In this document: piece by piece, positions 18,012 to 26,396 of the stretch | Layout of the letters: the number at the start of each line of letters is the position of its first letter | Numbering within the stretch: the stretch's first letter is position 1 | Assembly (NCBI GenBank): GCA_902774265.1 | Contig: CACYHR010000003.1 | Span: forward strand, 1-62,900 | DNA from: an uncultured Eubacteriales bacterium | Lineage (GTDB): Bacteria > Bacillota > Clostridia > Peptostreptococcales > Anaerovoracaceae | DNA length: 62,900 nt | Direction: 5' to 3' | Made by a program: the position numbers and the translations under genes | The notes under the pieces: generated by a model | Database searches by the model: none | What the model was told of the DNA's origin: nothing | The model's input: only the letters and a program-made list of their open reading frames with translations

Positions 18012-18233
18012 ATGTCAGATATCCATTCGCATCCGGTCGCTTCTTCTCCGGAGGAGGCGCTTGCGCTTCTGAAATATATGCTGGATCATAACCGGCATCA
18101 CGCCGAAGAGCTGCATGGCCTCGCACACTGTTTCGATGATGTTACTGCAGACCTCATTCACGATGCTTCGGACAGACTCGAGGACAGCAATTCGCTGCTC
18201 GAGCAGGCGCTCTCTCTGCTCGAAAACCAATAG
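18012..18233 (+). CDS. Small His-rich helical protein, unknown function
   Basis: 73 aa, start supported by GGAGG at 17997-18001. Predicted almost wholly helical; contains HNRHHAEELHGLAH (His-rich), plus an N-terminal HSH, suggesting metal binding. I recall short clostridial proteins of similar pattern but cannot assign a role. It lies 44 nt before the SDF transporter, likely in the same transcript. Confidence 0.65.
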   Translation: MSDIHSHPVASSPEEALALLKYMLDHNRHHAEELHGLAHCFDDVTADLIHDASDRLEDSNSLLEQALSLLENQ

Positions 18234-18277
18234 GTTTTTTGTGAAACAATTACACAGTCAGAGTTAAAGGGGACTTT

Positions 18278-19888
18278 ATGAAACACAATGAGCCGGTTAT
18301 ATTAAAGAATCTTTCGGAAGATTATCCTAAAGCGAAGAAGTTCATAGGGAATTATCTCAAGTCGAACAGCGTACCTAAGGTTATGATATCTGAGACGCTG
18401 CTTGTCTTTGAAGCGCTCATTTACAAAATATTCGAGCAGAGAGAAAACCAGGATGCTGTGATCAAGGTGTCGGGATACAGGAAAACAGGAGACTTTGCTA
18501 TAGAGATCTCTTTTGAAGGAGGACTGTTTTATGCCGATCCACAGGATCCTTCTGACCTGACTCCCGAAGACAGGGTATTAAAGGCTTATGCCGATAAGAT
18601 AGATTTCAGCTATCGCTCAGGCAGAAACAGGATCACGATCACAACAAGACGCAACCCTCTGCAGTCCATTAGCCTGTATGCCGCATGTATCATCGCAGGA
18701 ATAGCACTGTATACTCTGCTGCGTTTCACTGCATCTGAAGAGCTGCAGTACATTGTACCTGAAAAGATAGTTTTTCCTACGGAGCAGTTTTTTCTGAATG
18801 CTATCCTCATGGTAGCCGGTCCTGTAACTTTTTTGTCGATGCTGAAGCATCTGACAGATACATATATCATTTCAGAGAGCCGCTCGAGTGCCAGAAGATT
18901 ACACAGGATAACCATTACATCGTCAATAGTATCCATAGTTCTTGCAGTCATAAGCAGCTCGGTATTTACATCGCTGCTGTTTGCAGATGATGAGATGAAA
19001 GGCAAATATGCTCACAGAGTGATCGATCTGGATCCGATAGAACTGATTCCTTCGCTCCTGCCTTCAGATATTTTTTCACCCTTCATGACATACATGCCTT
19101 ACTCGATGATCCTGCTTGCAATCATGATCACATACTCATTATGCTCTGTAGGAAAATATTTTGACCGCATCAAGGATACTATCGATGTTGCCTATGTGCT
19201 TTTTGCCAAGATGCTCGAAGTAGTGATGTTTTTTCTTCCTCTTGCTGCATTTCTCTCGACCCTGGATGAACTGTTCAGTGACGGATACATCATGCTGCTA
19301 TATCTGGCTGAAATGATAGCTGTTGCCTTTGCCAGCCTCAGCATACTGCTCCTGTATTATTGTCTCAGGCTGCTCATTAGAGGTATACATCCGCTGCCGT
19401 ATTTTAAGAAGATGTTACCCCTTCTGAAAGAAAACGCCATGATCGGATCCGCCTTTGATGCCATTCCTTATAATATCCGTTACTGCGCAAAGGCTTACGG
19501 ATATGACAGGAAGCGTCTTGAACAGTCAATGCCGGTTCTGGCCCAGATCAATCTGGACGGTAACTGTTTCCTGATCACAATGATTGCGATGCTGTATATA
19601 GCTATCAACAGTACGCCTCTTTCTGTCGGAGATACCATAGCAGTCGGCATTCTTGTTCTTCTCCTCTCACTGGGAGCTCCTAACCAGCCCGGATCGTGCC
19701 TGATCGGATTGGCGACCGTAATGGTATTTCTTGATGCATTGCCACTGGTAACAGTAGCGATAGTCGGTGAAGTATTTTTCGGAGGAATACTGAATCTGAT
19801 AAACATAACAGGAGATATAGTCACTCTGGCAGAAGAAGAAGTGCGTGAATTCAACAATGCTGACAAACTGAACGATATGCTGCGCTGA
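18278..19888 (+). CDS. SDF-family (Na+/dicarboxylate symporter-like) protein with N-terminal HATPase-like domain
   Basis: 536 aa. Residues about 1-130 are soluble and resemble a degenerate RsbW/HATPase-type module (LLVFEALIYKIFEQ..., then alternating strands); no intact N box is evident. From about 133 on there are eight or more hydrophobic segments and the C-terminal transport core of the dicarboxylate/amino acid:cation symporter family: IPYNIRYC..YGYD.....PVLAQINLDGNCF (compare the usual ATINMDGTA), GAPNQPGSCL, and LINITGDIV (compare NVTGD). The substrate- and Na-binding motifs are recognisable but diverged. Probably an inner-membrane carboxylate or amino-acid transporter with an added sensory/regulatory domain. 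Start supported by AAAGGGGACTTT. Confidence 0.7.
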   Translation: MKHNEPVILKNLSEDYPKAKKFIGNYLKSNSVPKVMISETLLVFEALIYKIFEQRENQDAVIKVSGYRKTGDFAIEISFEGGLFYADPQDPSDLTPEDRVLKAYADKIDFSYRSGRNRITITTRRNPLQSISLYAACIIAGIALYTLLRFTASEELQYIVPEKIVFPTEQFFLNAILMVAGPVTFLSMLKHLTDTYIISESRSSARRLHRITITSSIVSIVLAVISSSVFTSLLFADDEMKGKYAHRVIDLDPIELIPSLLPSDIFSPFMTYMPYSMILLAIMITYSLCSVGKYFDRIKDTIDVAYVLFAKMLEVVMFFLPLAAFLSTLDELFSDGYIMLLYLAEMIAVAFASLSILLLYYCLRLLIRGIHPLPYFKKMLPLLKENAMIGSAFDAIPYNIRYCAKAYGYDRKRLEQSMPVLAQINLDGNCFLITMIAMLYIAINSTPLSVGDTIAVGILVLLLSLGAPNQPGSCLIGLATVMVFLDALPLVTVAIVGEVFFGGILNLINITGDIVTLAEEEVREFNNADKLNDMLR

Positions 19889-19928
19889 GTTTCCGATCCA
19901 TAACAAAGCTCATAAAATAGCTCAAACA

Positions 19929-19963
19929 AAGGGGGCTGTTGCACTAAATGCGACAGCCCCCTT
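19929..19963. terminator. Bidirectional terminator
   Basis: Stem of about 12 bp with GGGGGCTGT and ACAGCCCCC arms and flanking A and T runs lies between the plus-strand SDF gene and the minus-strand lipoprotein gene. Confidence 0.85.
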
Positions 19964-20006
19964 GTTTATTCTCTCATGTTTTTCACTGTTTTGATCTGCG
20001 CCCGCA

Positions 20007-20951
20007 TTACTGTATTGCGTTTATCAGTGAATTGATATCATCCGGGTTCAGTCCGAAATCTTCATCTCCGCCTGCTCCGAATGCAGTGATCGAATAACAG
20101 TAATCCTCTATATTCCAGATTATCTTAGTCGCATCGCCTTCGCGATTACCGTAGCAGGTGACTTCAAGACCCTTTATATTCTGAGTCCATGTGTGTTCAT
20201 AGTCATTATAGTCACCCGAAACATCTCCCGGTTCAACAGCTGCTGATGAAAGTCCCTTGCGTATAGTCATATCGACTGCAGCGATCGGAATCACCGCCTC
20301 AGCAAGGCCTTCCATATAACGGTACTGCTCTACTTCTACTGTGCCCAGGCTTATCTCAACGCCTTCAGGTACCTGGAACAGATCTAATCCCGCACCCTTT
20401 GCTGCTTCCTCTGCAGTGTCGACATCGTGCCACGGATTTCCGATTCCGTCTGTTCCTGTCTCCTGACCGTCAGGAGTTGCTCCGGTATATTTAAAGACCA
20501 TACCGTCGGCAGCATTCTCTTCCTCATCAGTCCACACGAGTTCGTCGCCTTCCTCGCCTGCAGATATCTTCATCGAGCCTTTTCCGTTTTCATAAACTGT
20601 TTCTTCGGATTCAACATCGCCGTCTTCTTTATAGACATAGTTGATTCTGGTACAGTCGCTGTATTCGAAAGACTGACTCTCTGCATTGAATTTGCCGCTC
20701 ATTGTCCAGACGCTGTTTTCGGATGCGCTGCTCCCCCATGTAACAACAGCGCTTGCCTCGTCATCGCCCTCTGCTGACAGGAAAATGCTCGCCCTGTCAC
20801 AGCTGTAGTTGCCTACAAAATTCATTACAGGATTCTGCCCATCATCGTCTGTCTGTTCCGCTTCCTCTTCAGCAGCCTTGCCTCCGCAGGCTGTCAGAGC
20901 GAAGACCAGAGCCAGTACTGTAAACAAACTGATCCATTTCTTCATTTTCAT
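20007..20951 (-). CDS. Lipoprotein of unknown function
   Basis: 314 aa from ATG 20951 (preceded by GAGGTGAG); an alternative ATG at 20945 is two codons in. Type II signal peptide with lipobox LTAC at about residues 19-22, followed by an acidic linker (EEEAEQTDDD). The N-terminal half has repeated beta-strands resembling small secreted beta-sandwich proteins; the C-terminal half contains the HDVDTAEEAAKGAGL segment common in clostridial lipoproteins. No catalytic motif seen. Its own terminator is at 19929-19963. Confidence 0.75.
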   Translation of the reverse strand: MKMKKWISLFTVLALVFALTACGGKAAEEEAEQTDDDGQNPVMNFVGNYSCDRASIFLSAEGDDEASAVVTWGSSASENSVWTMSGKFNAESQSFEYSDCTRINYVYKEDGDVESEETVYENGKGSMKISAGEEGDELVWTDEEENAADGMVFKYTGATPDGQETGTDGIGNPWHDVDTAEEAAKGAGLDLFQVPEGVEISLGTVEVEQYRYMEGLAEAVIPIAAVDMTIRKGLSSAAVEPGDVSGDYNDYEHTWTQNIKGLEVTCYGNREGDATKIIWNIEDYCYSITAFGAGGDEDFGLNPDDINSLINAIQ

Positions 20952-21120
20952 GATCTCACCTCTTTTACACATTAATCCTCAGATAATCCGATAATTACAG
21001 CTTCGGATTTATGGATCATAATATAATCACCATTTTACTGCTTTCATTTTACTTTTTATCTGCATCTTCTGTAAATCCCTGTTAATAATTCTTAAGATGG
21101 TTACAATTCGGTCGTTCAAC

Positions 21121-22722
21121 TTACCACATCGTATCATCAGGGATGTTCTCTATCGTCGGATCGAGAGGCTCCTCCCTCAGCACAGTACGCATGTACTGAT
21201 TGAACTGGTCTCTTATCGACTGGCGGCTTGTTATCCTCGGATCGCAGAGATCATGCGAGACCCATACTACATGTATACCTCGTTCTCTGCCCTGCTCCTC
21301 GAACATTCCGTGCATGCCGACCAGTGCCTTGCATGACATGTGCTCCCACATCATGACCATATCCGCGTTCATCACTTCACAGAACTCCCAGAGCTCATCG
21401 ACCAGCACCTTGTAGCCGCCGTGAGTGCGGTTTCTCATGATCATATTTTCATTGAGCCATCCCATGTCATAATATGCCTGCTCACGGTTTTCGGCTGTAT
21501 CCTCATCGGCTATGATCCTTGTGTTCACCATGGACAGCATGTCTGTGAGAGGCAGCACGCCCCAGCAGTTGATCATCCATGTCAGCATATGTATATTATA
21601 CTGCGGCTGAACGCCCCAGACTATGCATCTGTGCCTGTACTCCGGTGCCATCATTGTCTTTCTCTTATATCCCTGATGGACCAGCTTCATTATCTTTCTG
21701 TCTATAGGCGGGAAATCCGGAGATCTGCCGCAATTGCCAAGATAGTTGGTGTCGTTGTACAGTGAAAATACAGCTCCGACAAACTGCGGATAGTCCGTGC
21801 TGTTGACATCAAGCCACTCGAGGCGGTTCCGCGTTGTATTATTGACTCTGTCCGCGCACTCAAAATAACGCTTCCAGTTCCATTTCTCGCCGGACATCTC
21901 CTCCGTGAATTTTATTGCAGCTTTGATCTCTTTTGCGGCATATTCCTGTACATCATCTTCGCGGTGCCGTATAGGCGCTGCCAGCTGATATGTCGGTATA
22001 CCCTCTTCATCGAGTCTCTTGGCGATCAGTCCGTTGCCCATCATAGATCCGTCACAGGTCGTATTGATCTGAACGGCGCAGCATCCAAGCACCGGCAGAT
22101 CATCATCTATCGACAGTCCCAGCTCTGTCTCAGGCATCGGACATACATCGCCCGGCAGGCCGTATTCCTGTGCGACATCTATATAATGCTCGGCCGAGTG
22201 CTGCGTCAGCAGATTGGCTACGAACATCGTCGGGATCTCTCTGAGTATCGCCTTTGTCTCGTCAAAGCCCATCATAAATGCTGTCATGCCGTTCTCATCG
22301 GTCAGCACACAGTGACGCGAGAATTCCTCGTCGTTGCCGGTATTGCGGTCGCCGCGGAAGGTATCGTCCATCAGTCCGGCGATATCCTTTATGACAAAAT
22401 TCATTGCAATATGCGTGATGCGAAGCGGCTCATCCCTCAGTCCGAGCGTAAATTTGTCCATCATATGCGGAACGGCGAGGTAGTTTGCCATCCAGCGGTA
22501 ACGGAACATCGCCTTGACATTGCGGGGTTTGGCTACGAATTTAGCCAGTATGGACATGATGTACAGCCATCTCGTATAGTCGTAAAAAGTATCCTTTACG
22601 CCCTTCCATTCGCGGCGCTTCAACACCTTTGACTTGCCGTCTGTCGGATAGAGATGTCCGAAAGTCTGCTCACCCTTGCGTCTGCGGGGATTTATGATCT
22701 TTTTAGCCTTTCTGAATGCCAT
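21121..22722 (-). CDS. 2-hydroxyacyl-CoA dehydratase / benzoyl-CoA reductase family subunit (larger)
   Basis: 533 aa. Belongs to the HgdA/HgdB superfamily by the fold pattern and segments DVCPMPETELG, LGCCAVQINTTCDGS, and the second-domain MMWEHMSCKALVG region; several of these cysteines could ligate a [4Fe-4S] cluster. Family members are activated by an HgdC-type ATPase such as the one at 14144-14935. An N-terminal basic extension of about 60 residues is unusual for the family. It starts 2 nt after the stop of the smaller subunit, so the two are probably translated together. Substrate unknown; it could also be a double-cubane-cluster-like reductase. Confidence 0.78.
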   Translation of the reverse strand: MAFRKAKKIINPRRRKGEQTFGHLYPTDGKSKVLKRREWKGVKDTFYDYTRWLYIMSILAKFVAKPRNVKAMFRYRWMANYLAVPHMMDKFTLGLRDEPLRITHIAMNFVIKDIAGLMDDTFRGDRNTGNDEEFSRHCVLTDENGMTAFMMGFDETKAILREIPTMFVANLLTQHSAEHYIDVAQEYGLPGDVCPMPETELGLSIDDDLPVLGCCAVQINTTCDGSMMGNGLIAKRLDEEGIPTYQLAAPIRHREDDVQEYAAKEIKAAIKFTEEMSGEKWNWKRYFECADRVNNTTRNRLEWLDVNSTDYPQFVGAVFSLYNDTNYLGNCGRSPDFPPIDRKIMKLVHQGYKRKTMMAPEYRHRCIVWGVQPQYNIHMLTWMINCWGVLPLTDMLSMVNTRIIADEDTAENREQAYYDMGWLNENMIMRNRTHGGYKVLVDELWEFCEVMNADMVMMWEHMSCKALVGMHGMFEEQGRERGIHVVWVSHDLCDPRITSRQSIRDQFNQYMRTVLREEPLDPTIENIPDDTMW

Positions 22723-22724
22723 CT

Positions 22725-23924
22725 CTATTTACCTCCCTGCAGTTTTTTGATCTCAATACTCTCAACAAAGGCCTGCACGCGGGTTCTCATCTGTCCCGCG
22801 CCGGATTCTATATTGTACGGCCTGTCGACAGACAGCACCGGAAATCCGTAGTTATCACGCAGCATCACCGAACCCATCATGCGCTCGTACGCCCACGGAT
22901 CACAGAATTTGATCTGCTCATAGATTATTCCGTCCGCCTTGTATTCCTTTGCGATGTCGTTTATATACTGCTTGCGGCCGTATACTTTTTCCATGTTCAT
23001 AACACGCGGACACTGGCCCTGCATCGTATAGTGCCTGCAGACCTGAGTAAATATGTCCTCACCGGAATCCTCATCTATAACTATCGGATCCCTGCCGGGC
23101 ATGGATCCAAAGCAGAATCTGTCGGCACAGACATAGGTATCGCAGTCTTCGATCAGCTTTATCATGCCGGTGTCGTCTATCTCAGAACCGACGACAGCAA
23201 CACGCGCACGCCATTTTTTGCCGTCAGGCTTACGCGTCTTCAGCTCTTCGAGAGTCTCTTCGAGCTTGTCGATAAGCAGATATTTCGGTGCGACATAGGT
23301 AGCAAGTGTCAGAATATGGAACTCGTAACCCGTGATCCTCGGATCGTCTTCCCTGCGAAAGTCACCAATCTCTCTGATCAGCCGGCACACATGGTTGTGT
23401 TCTTCTACGGCTTTTCGTATAGCTTCATCCGAAACATCAATACCGTATTTCTCATGAAGAGGTCCGAGAATGTGGTTGCGGCACTGGAGCTTGAGCAGTT
23501 CAAGTCCGTTTTCGTCTGCTTTGAGCGGTATCTCCATGAACTCATAGAAGAACTCCGGTTTACCCTCGTCCATTGTGTGCAGCAGCGCCATATTCTCGGC
23601 TGCCCTGTTCATCATTGTGCAGCCGTCGGCTGCGATGAGGCAGTCGGCATAATTAAAACCGCCTTCTATAGACCTCTCCAGCAGAGCGCGGCTGGTCTCG
23701 CAGAGCAGGCTGGTCATATAATACGAAGCCATATCTGTCGAAGTTGTATGCGGCGCAAAAAGCCGCACGGAAAACATTCCCGGCAGATTCATCAGCGGTT
23801 CAGGCAGATTCTCGCAGGTAAATGCCGCGCATATCCTGCCTTCGTCCTTTGCCTGCCTTATCAGCTCATTGTGAGCACTCTGCAGCAGATCCTCAAAATA
23901 CATGAGGTACTTAAGGTCCTTCAT
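22725..23924 (-). CDS. 2-hydroxyacyl-CoA dehydratase / benzoyl-CoA reductase family subunit (smaller)
   Basis: 399 aa; ATG 23924 is preceded by AAAGGAG at ideal spacing (an upstream in-frame ATG at 23948 overlaps that site). HgdB-like features: N-terminal half with ENLPEPLMNLPGMFSVRL, CETSRALLE and CLIAADGCTMMNRAAE; C-terminal half with VVGSEIDDTGMIKLIED, a central RFCFG, IKFCDPWAYE and the closing GAGQMRTRVQAFVESIE that typifies the family. Cysteines in these segments are candidate cluster ligands. It pairs with the larger subunit to form a probable heterodimer; CooT lies 93 nt upstream. Confidence 0.8.
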   Translation of the reverse strand: MKDLKYLMYFEDLLQSAHNELIRQAKDEGRICAAFTCENLPEPLMNLPGMFSVRLFAPHTTSTDMASYYMTSLLCETSRALLERSIEGGFNYADCLIAADGCTMMNRAAENMALLHTMDEGKPEFFYEFMEIPLKADENGLELLKLQCRNHILGPLHEKYGIDVSDEAIRKAVEEHNHVCRLIREIGDFRREDDPRITGYEFHILTLATYVAPKYLLIDKLEETLEELKTRKPDGKKWRARVAVVGSEIDDTGMIKLIEDCDTYVCADRFCFGSMPGRDPIVIDEDSGEDIFTQVCRHYTMQGQCPRVMNMEKVYGRKQYINDIAKEYKADGIIYEQIKFCDPWAYERMMGSVMLRDNYGFPVLSVDRPYNIESGAGQMRTRVQAFVESIEIKKLQGGK

Positions 23925-24017
23925 GGACAACTCCTTTCTGCAGTACATTACCCGGACAATCGGGAAATACTGTAAGCCTTAATACTGAAAGTGTGTTATA
24001 TTACCTGCCTTTTCATA

Positions 24018-24200
24018 TCATTTAACTAATATATAATTTTCGGTCAGGTCGATCTGCGCGAGTTCGCCGTCAAACACTGTTCGAACGCCCATGATATCCG
24101 TGAAATACACTTTCCCGTTCTCTATCTTTATGTCCGCGATATTACGCGCCAGCAGATTTGCATCGGATACTTCATTTTTATACACATTGGATAAGCACAT
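24018..24200 (-). CDS. CooT-family nickel-binding protein
   Basis: 60 aa, starting MCLSNVY: Cys2 followed by a Sm-like small beta-barrel. In CooT, a nickel chaperone of CO dehydrogenase maturation, Cys2 is the key ligand. The rest (IKIENGKVYFTDIMGVRTVFDGE) fits the family. It sits in an operon-like group between an iron-sulfur flavoprotein and the dehydratase-like subunits, and together with the CooC-type ATPase at 15 kb points to nickel use. Confidence 0.75.
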   Translation of the reverse strand: MCLSNVYKNEVSDANLLARNIADIKIENGKVYFTDIMGVRTVFDGELAQIDLTENYILVK

Positions 24201-24237
24201 ATCGTGATTCTCCCTTCATTGTCGTCTTACTGTCTTA

Positions 24238-24864
24238 CTATTTTCCGTCAGGAAAGCTTGTGAAGTTATCGTGCTCCATCTGCGGATATCCGTATTTCTC
24301 CTTTGCGTCGGCGAATGCCTTGATCATAAAAGCCATATTCTTTGCGAGGTTCCTCATCGTCTGCAGTCCCTCTGCATCTTTTCTGACATCCTCTGCTGTG
24401 AATCCGTGTACCTGATTCCAGTATGTACTGGATGCGACAGGCATCCCGCTTATGGTGAAATATTTATTGAGCACATCGAAGGACGCCGTATTGCCTCCGC
24501 GTCTGCAGCTGACTACCGCTGCGCCGACCTTCATATGTGTGTCAAACTGCGCGCTGTAGAACAGTCTGTCGAGAAACGAAAGAAGCGTGCCGTTCGGCGA
24601 ACCGTAATAAACCGGACTGCCGACTACCAGACCGTCAGCTTCAGCGAATTTCGGTGATATCTCATTTACCAGATCATCAAAAACGCAGCTGCCCTTTGTC
24701 TCGCAGGTCCCGCAGGATATGCAGCCTCTTACGCTTTTATTTCCTATCTGAATGATCTCTGTTTCGATGCCCTCTGCATTGAGTGTACGTGCTACCTCAT
24801 CGAGTGCTGTTGCTGTGCAGCCGTTTGCCTTCGGGCTGCCGTTTAATAGTAATACCTTAGCCAT
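24238..24864 (-). CDS. NAD(P)H-dependent FMN / iron-sulfur flavoprotein
   Basis: 208 aa flavodoxin-fold protein. FMN phosphate loop NGSPKANGCTATAL at residues 8-21; the compact cysteine motif C-x2-C-x2-C-x5-C (Cys48, 51, 54, 60) is the iron-sulfur flavoprotein signature and should bind a 4Fe-4S cluster; GSPVYYGSPNG is the second FMN loop. Start ATG 24864 chosen for its AAAGGAG; an upstream in-frame extension is not needed. It may supply electrons to the neighbouring cluster enzymes, which is inference from context. Confidence 0.85.
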   Translation of the reverse strand: MAKVLLLNGSPKANGCTATALDEVARTLNAEGIETEIIQIGNKSVRGCISCGTCETKGSCVFDDLVNEISPKFAEADGLVVGSPVYYGSPNGTLLSFLDRLFYSAQFDTHMKVGAAVVSCRRGGNTASFDVLNKYFTISGMPVASSTYWNQVHGFTAEDVRKDAEGLQTMRNLAKNMAFMIKAFADAKEKYGYPQMEHDNFTSFPDGK

Positions 24865-24895
24865 TTTATCTCCTTTCCTCTGTTTCCCTGCCGTT

Positions 24896-26224
24896 TTATT
24901 CTCCCAGCTCTTCCTGCAGCTCATATCTTTTGACCTTGCCTGTTGCCGTCCTCGGCAGCCGGTGTTCAAGTATCATCACATCACAGATCTGCTGCGATCT
25001 CTGCAGATCCCGGTTGTATTCATTTACTGCATTCATCAGCACGGCTCTGTTACCGTCCATACCGGCGATCAGCACAGCATGTCCGTCTTTTTTGATTATT
25101 GCCAGATCATCAAATCCAGTCTTTTCCGCAATATCCTCCTCATATTCAGGACAGAATATCTTGCTTCCGTCCTCCATAAGCAGAACATCCTTCTTGCGGC
25201 CGGTCAGATGCAGCCGTCCCTTCTCATCCACAGATCCGATGTCACCTGTAAAGAACCGGTCTCCGTCGAACATCGGTATCGCACCTATATATCCCTCCAT
25301 CATGCATGATGTTGCGACCGTCACCTCTCCGTCCGCTTCGATGCTGATATCCGAATCAGGACACGGATAGAGAGCGAACGGCTCATCCTGATCCTGTGTT
25401 ATCGCGATACCGCTCGCAGTTTCAGTCAATCCGTAGCCGATATATACATCTATCCCCTTTTCTCTCAGAAAACTGATCATATCAGGCGTACACGGAGCTC
25501 CCCCGATCAGTATGGTTTTAAGCTCCGGATTGAAGGATTCAGATCTCATCATAACAGAAATCTGCGACGGTACGGCCGGCAAAATCGTTGGTCTGAAGAG
25601 CCTGACATCATCGGCCAGATGAGCAGTGCCCCTTCCGAGCGCTATACCGGCTCCATATGCAATACCCCACAACATGGAGCAGACGAAACCGAAAACATGA
25701 GAGAGCGGCAGTATCGAGAGTATCACATCTCCTTCACCGCATTGCAGCATACTCTGTCCGTTCCACGCGCTGGCGCACATCGTTTCCGAAGTCAGTCTTA
25801 CTATCTTGGATCTGCTTGTCGTACCGGATGTAAAGAAAAGCATCTCCCCTTCCTTCCTCACAAGTGAGATCCTTCCGCGGCTGTCGCGCTTTATCGATCG
25901 CTCCATTTTGGCTTCCTCAGCCGCGATCGCTGCATTTTCCGCGATCTCATCCGGCATCATCGGATCACCGAGCACGATATCCGCACCCGCGATTATATGT
26001 GCCATAATGCTGACTATCGTTTCAAGGCTTCGTTCAGCTCTGACAACCTCCGCAATGCTGCACACTGCACGTAAATGAGACACCTCTGCATATATCATAT
26101 CTGCAAGTTCGGGGTACGAAACTTCATGCACCGCATCATTTTCGTCAGCGTAAATAACAGCAGTTCCTGTTCTGCTGAGGAAATCATCCGCTATCTCTTT
26201 GAATGAGGTATATTTTGTGTACAT
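24896..26224 (-). CDS. AMP-forming acyl-CoA synthetase / ligase
   Basis: 442 aa ANL-superfamily adenylating enzyme. Core motifs: LFFTSGTTSRSKIVRL (A3), GYGLTET (A5), FFTGDIGSVDEKG (A7), LTGRKKD (A8) and the catalytic Lys of PRTATGKVKR (A10). It is shorter than most acyl-CoA synthetases (500-550 aa), mainly in the N-terminal part. The start at 26224 follows GGGGTGG; 26242 is an alternative. First gene of a run with flavoprotein, CooT and the dehydratase-like subunits, so it may activate their acid substrate to a CoA ester. Confidence 0.85.
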   Translation of the reverse strand: MYTKYTSFKEIADDFLSRTGTAVIYADENDAVHEVSYPELADMIYAEVSHLRAVCSIAEVVRAERSLETIVSIMAHIIAGADIVLGDPMMPDEIAENAAIAAEEAKMERSIKRDSRGRISLVRKEGEMLFFTSGTTSRSKIVRLTSETMCASAWNGQSMLQCGEGDVILSILPLSHVFGFVCSMLWGIAYGAGIALGRGTAHLADDVRLFRPTILPAVPSQISVMMRSESFNPELKTILIGGAPCTPDMISFLREKGIDVYIGYGLTETASGIAITQDQDEPFALYPCPDSDISIEADGEVTVATSCMMEGYIGAIPMFDGDRFFTGDIGSVDEKGRLHLTGRKKDVLLMEDGSKIFCPEYEEDIAEKTGFDDLAIIKKDGHAVLIAGMDGNRAVLMNAVNEYNRDLQRSQQICDVMILEHRLPRTATGKVKRYELQEELGE

Positions 26225-26322
26225 ATGTGCCACCCCGCTCATTTCATATTGCTGTAGAAATTTAACAAGATTATATAATAAATCCGGAGCATTTCTCTAC
26301 AGATCAGTGTTATTTTACAGAA

Positions 26323-26364
26323 AATGCAGGAACTGTAATCCCTGATGATTCATAGTCCTGCATT
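26323..26364 (-). terminator. galM terminator
   Basis: Nine-bp stem AATGCAGGA/TCCTGCATT followed on the minus strand by TTCTGT, just downstream of galM. The T-run is weak. Confidence 0.55.
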
Positions 26365-26396
26365 CTCACTGTATATAGATTCTTATTTGGTTTTTG

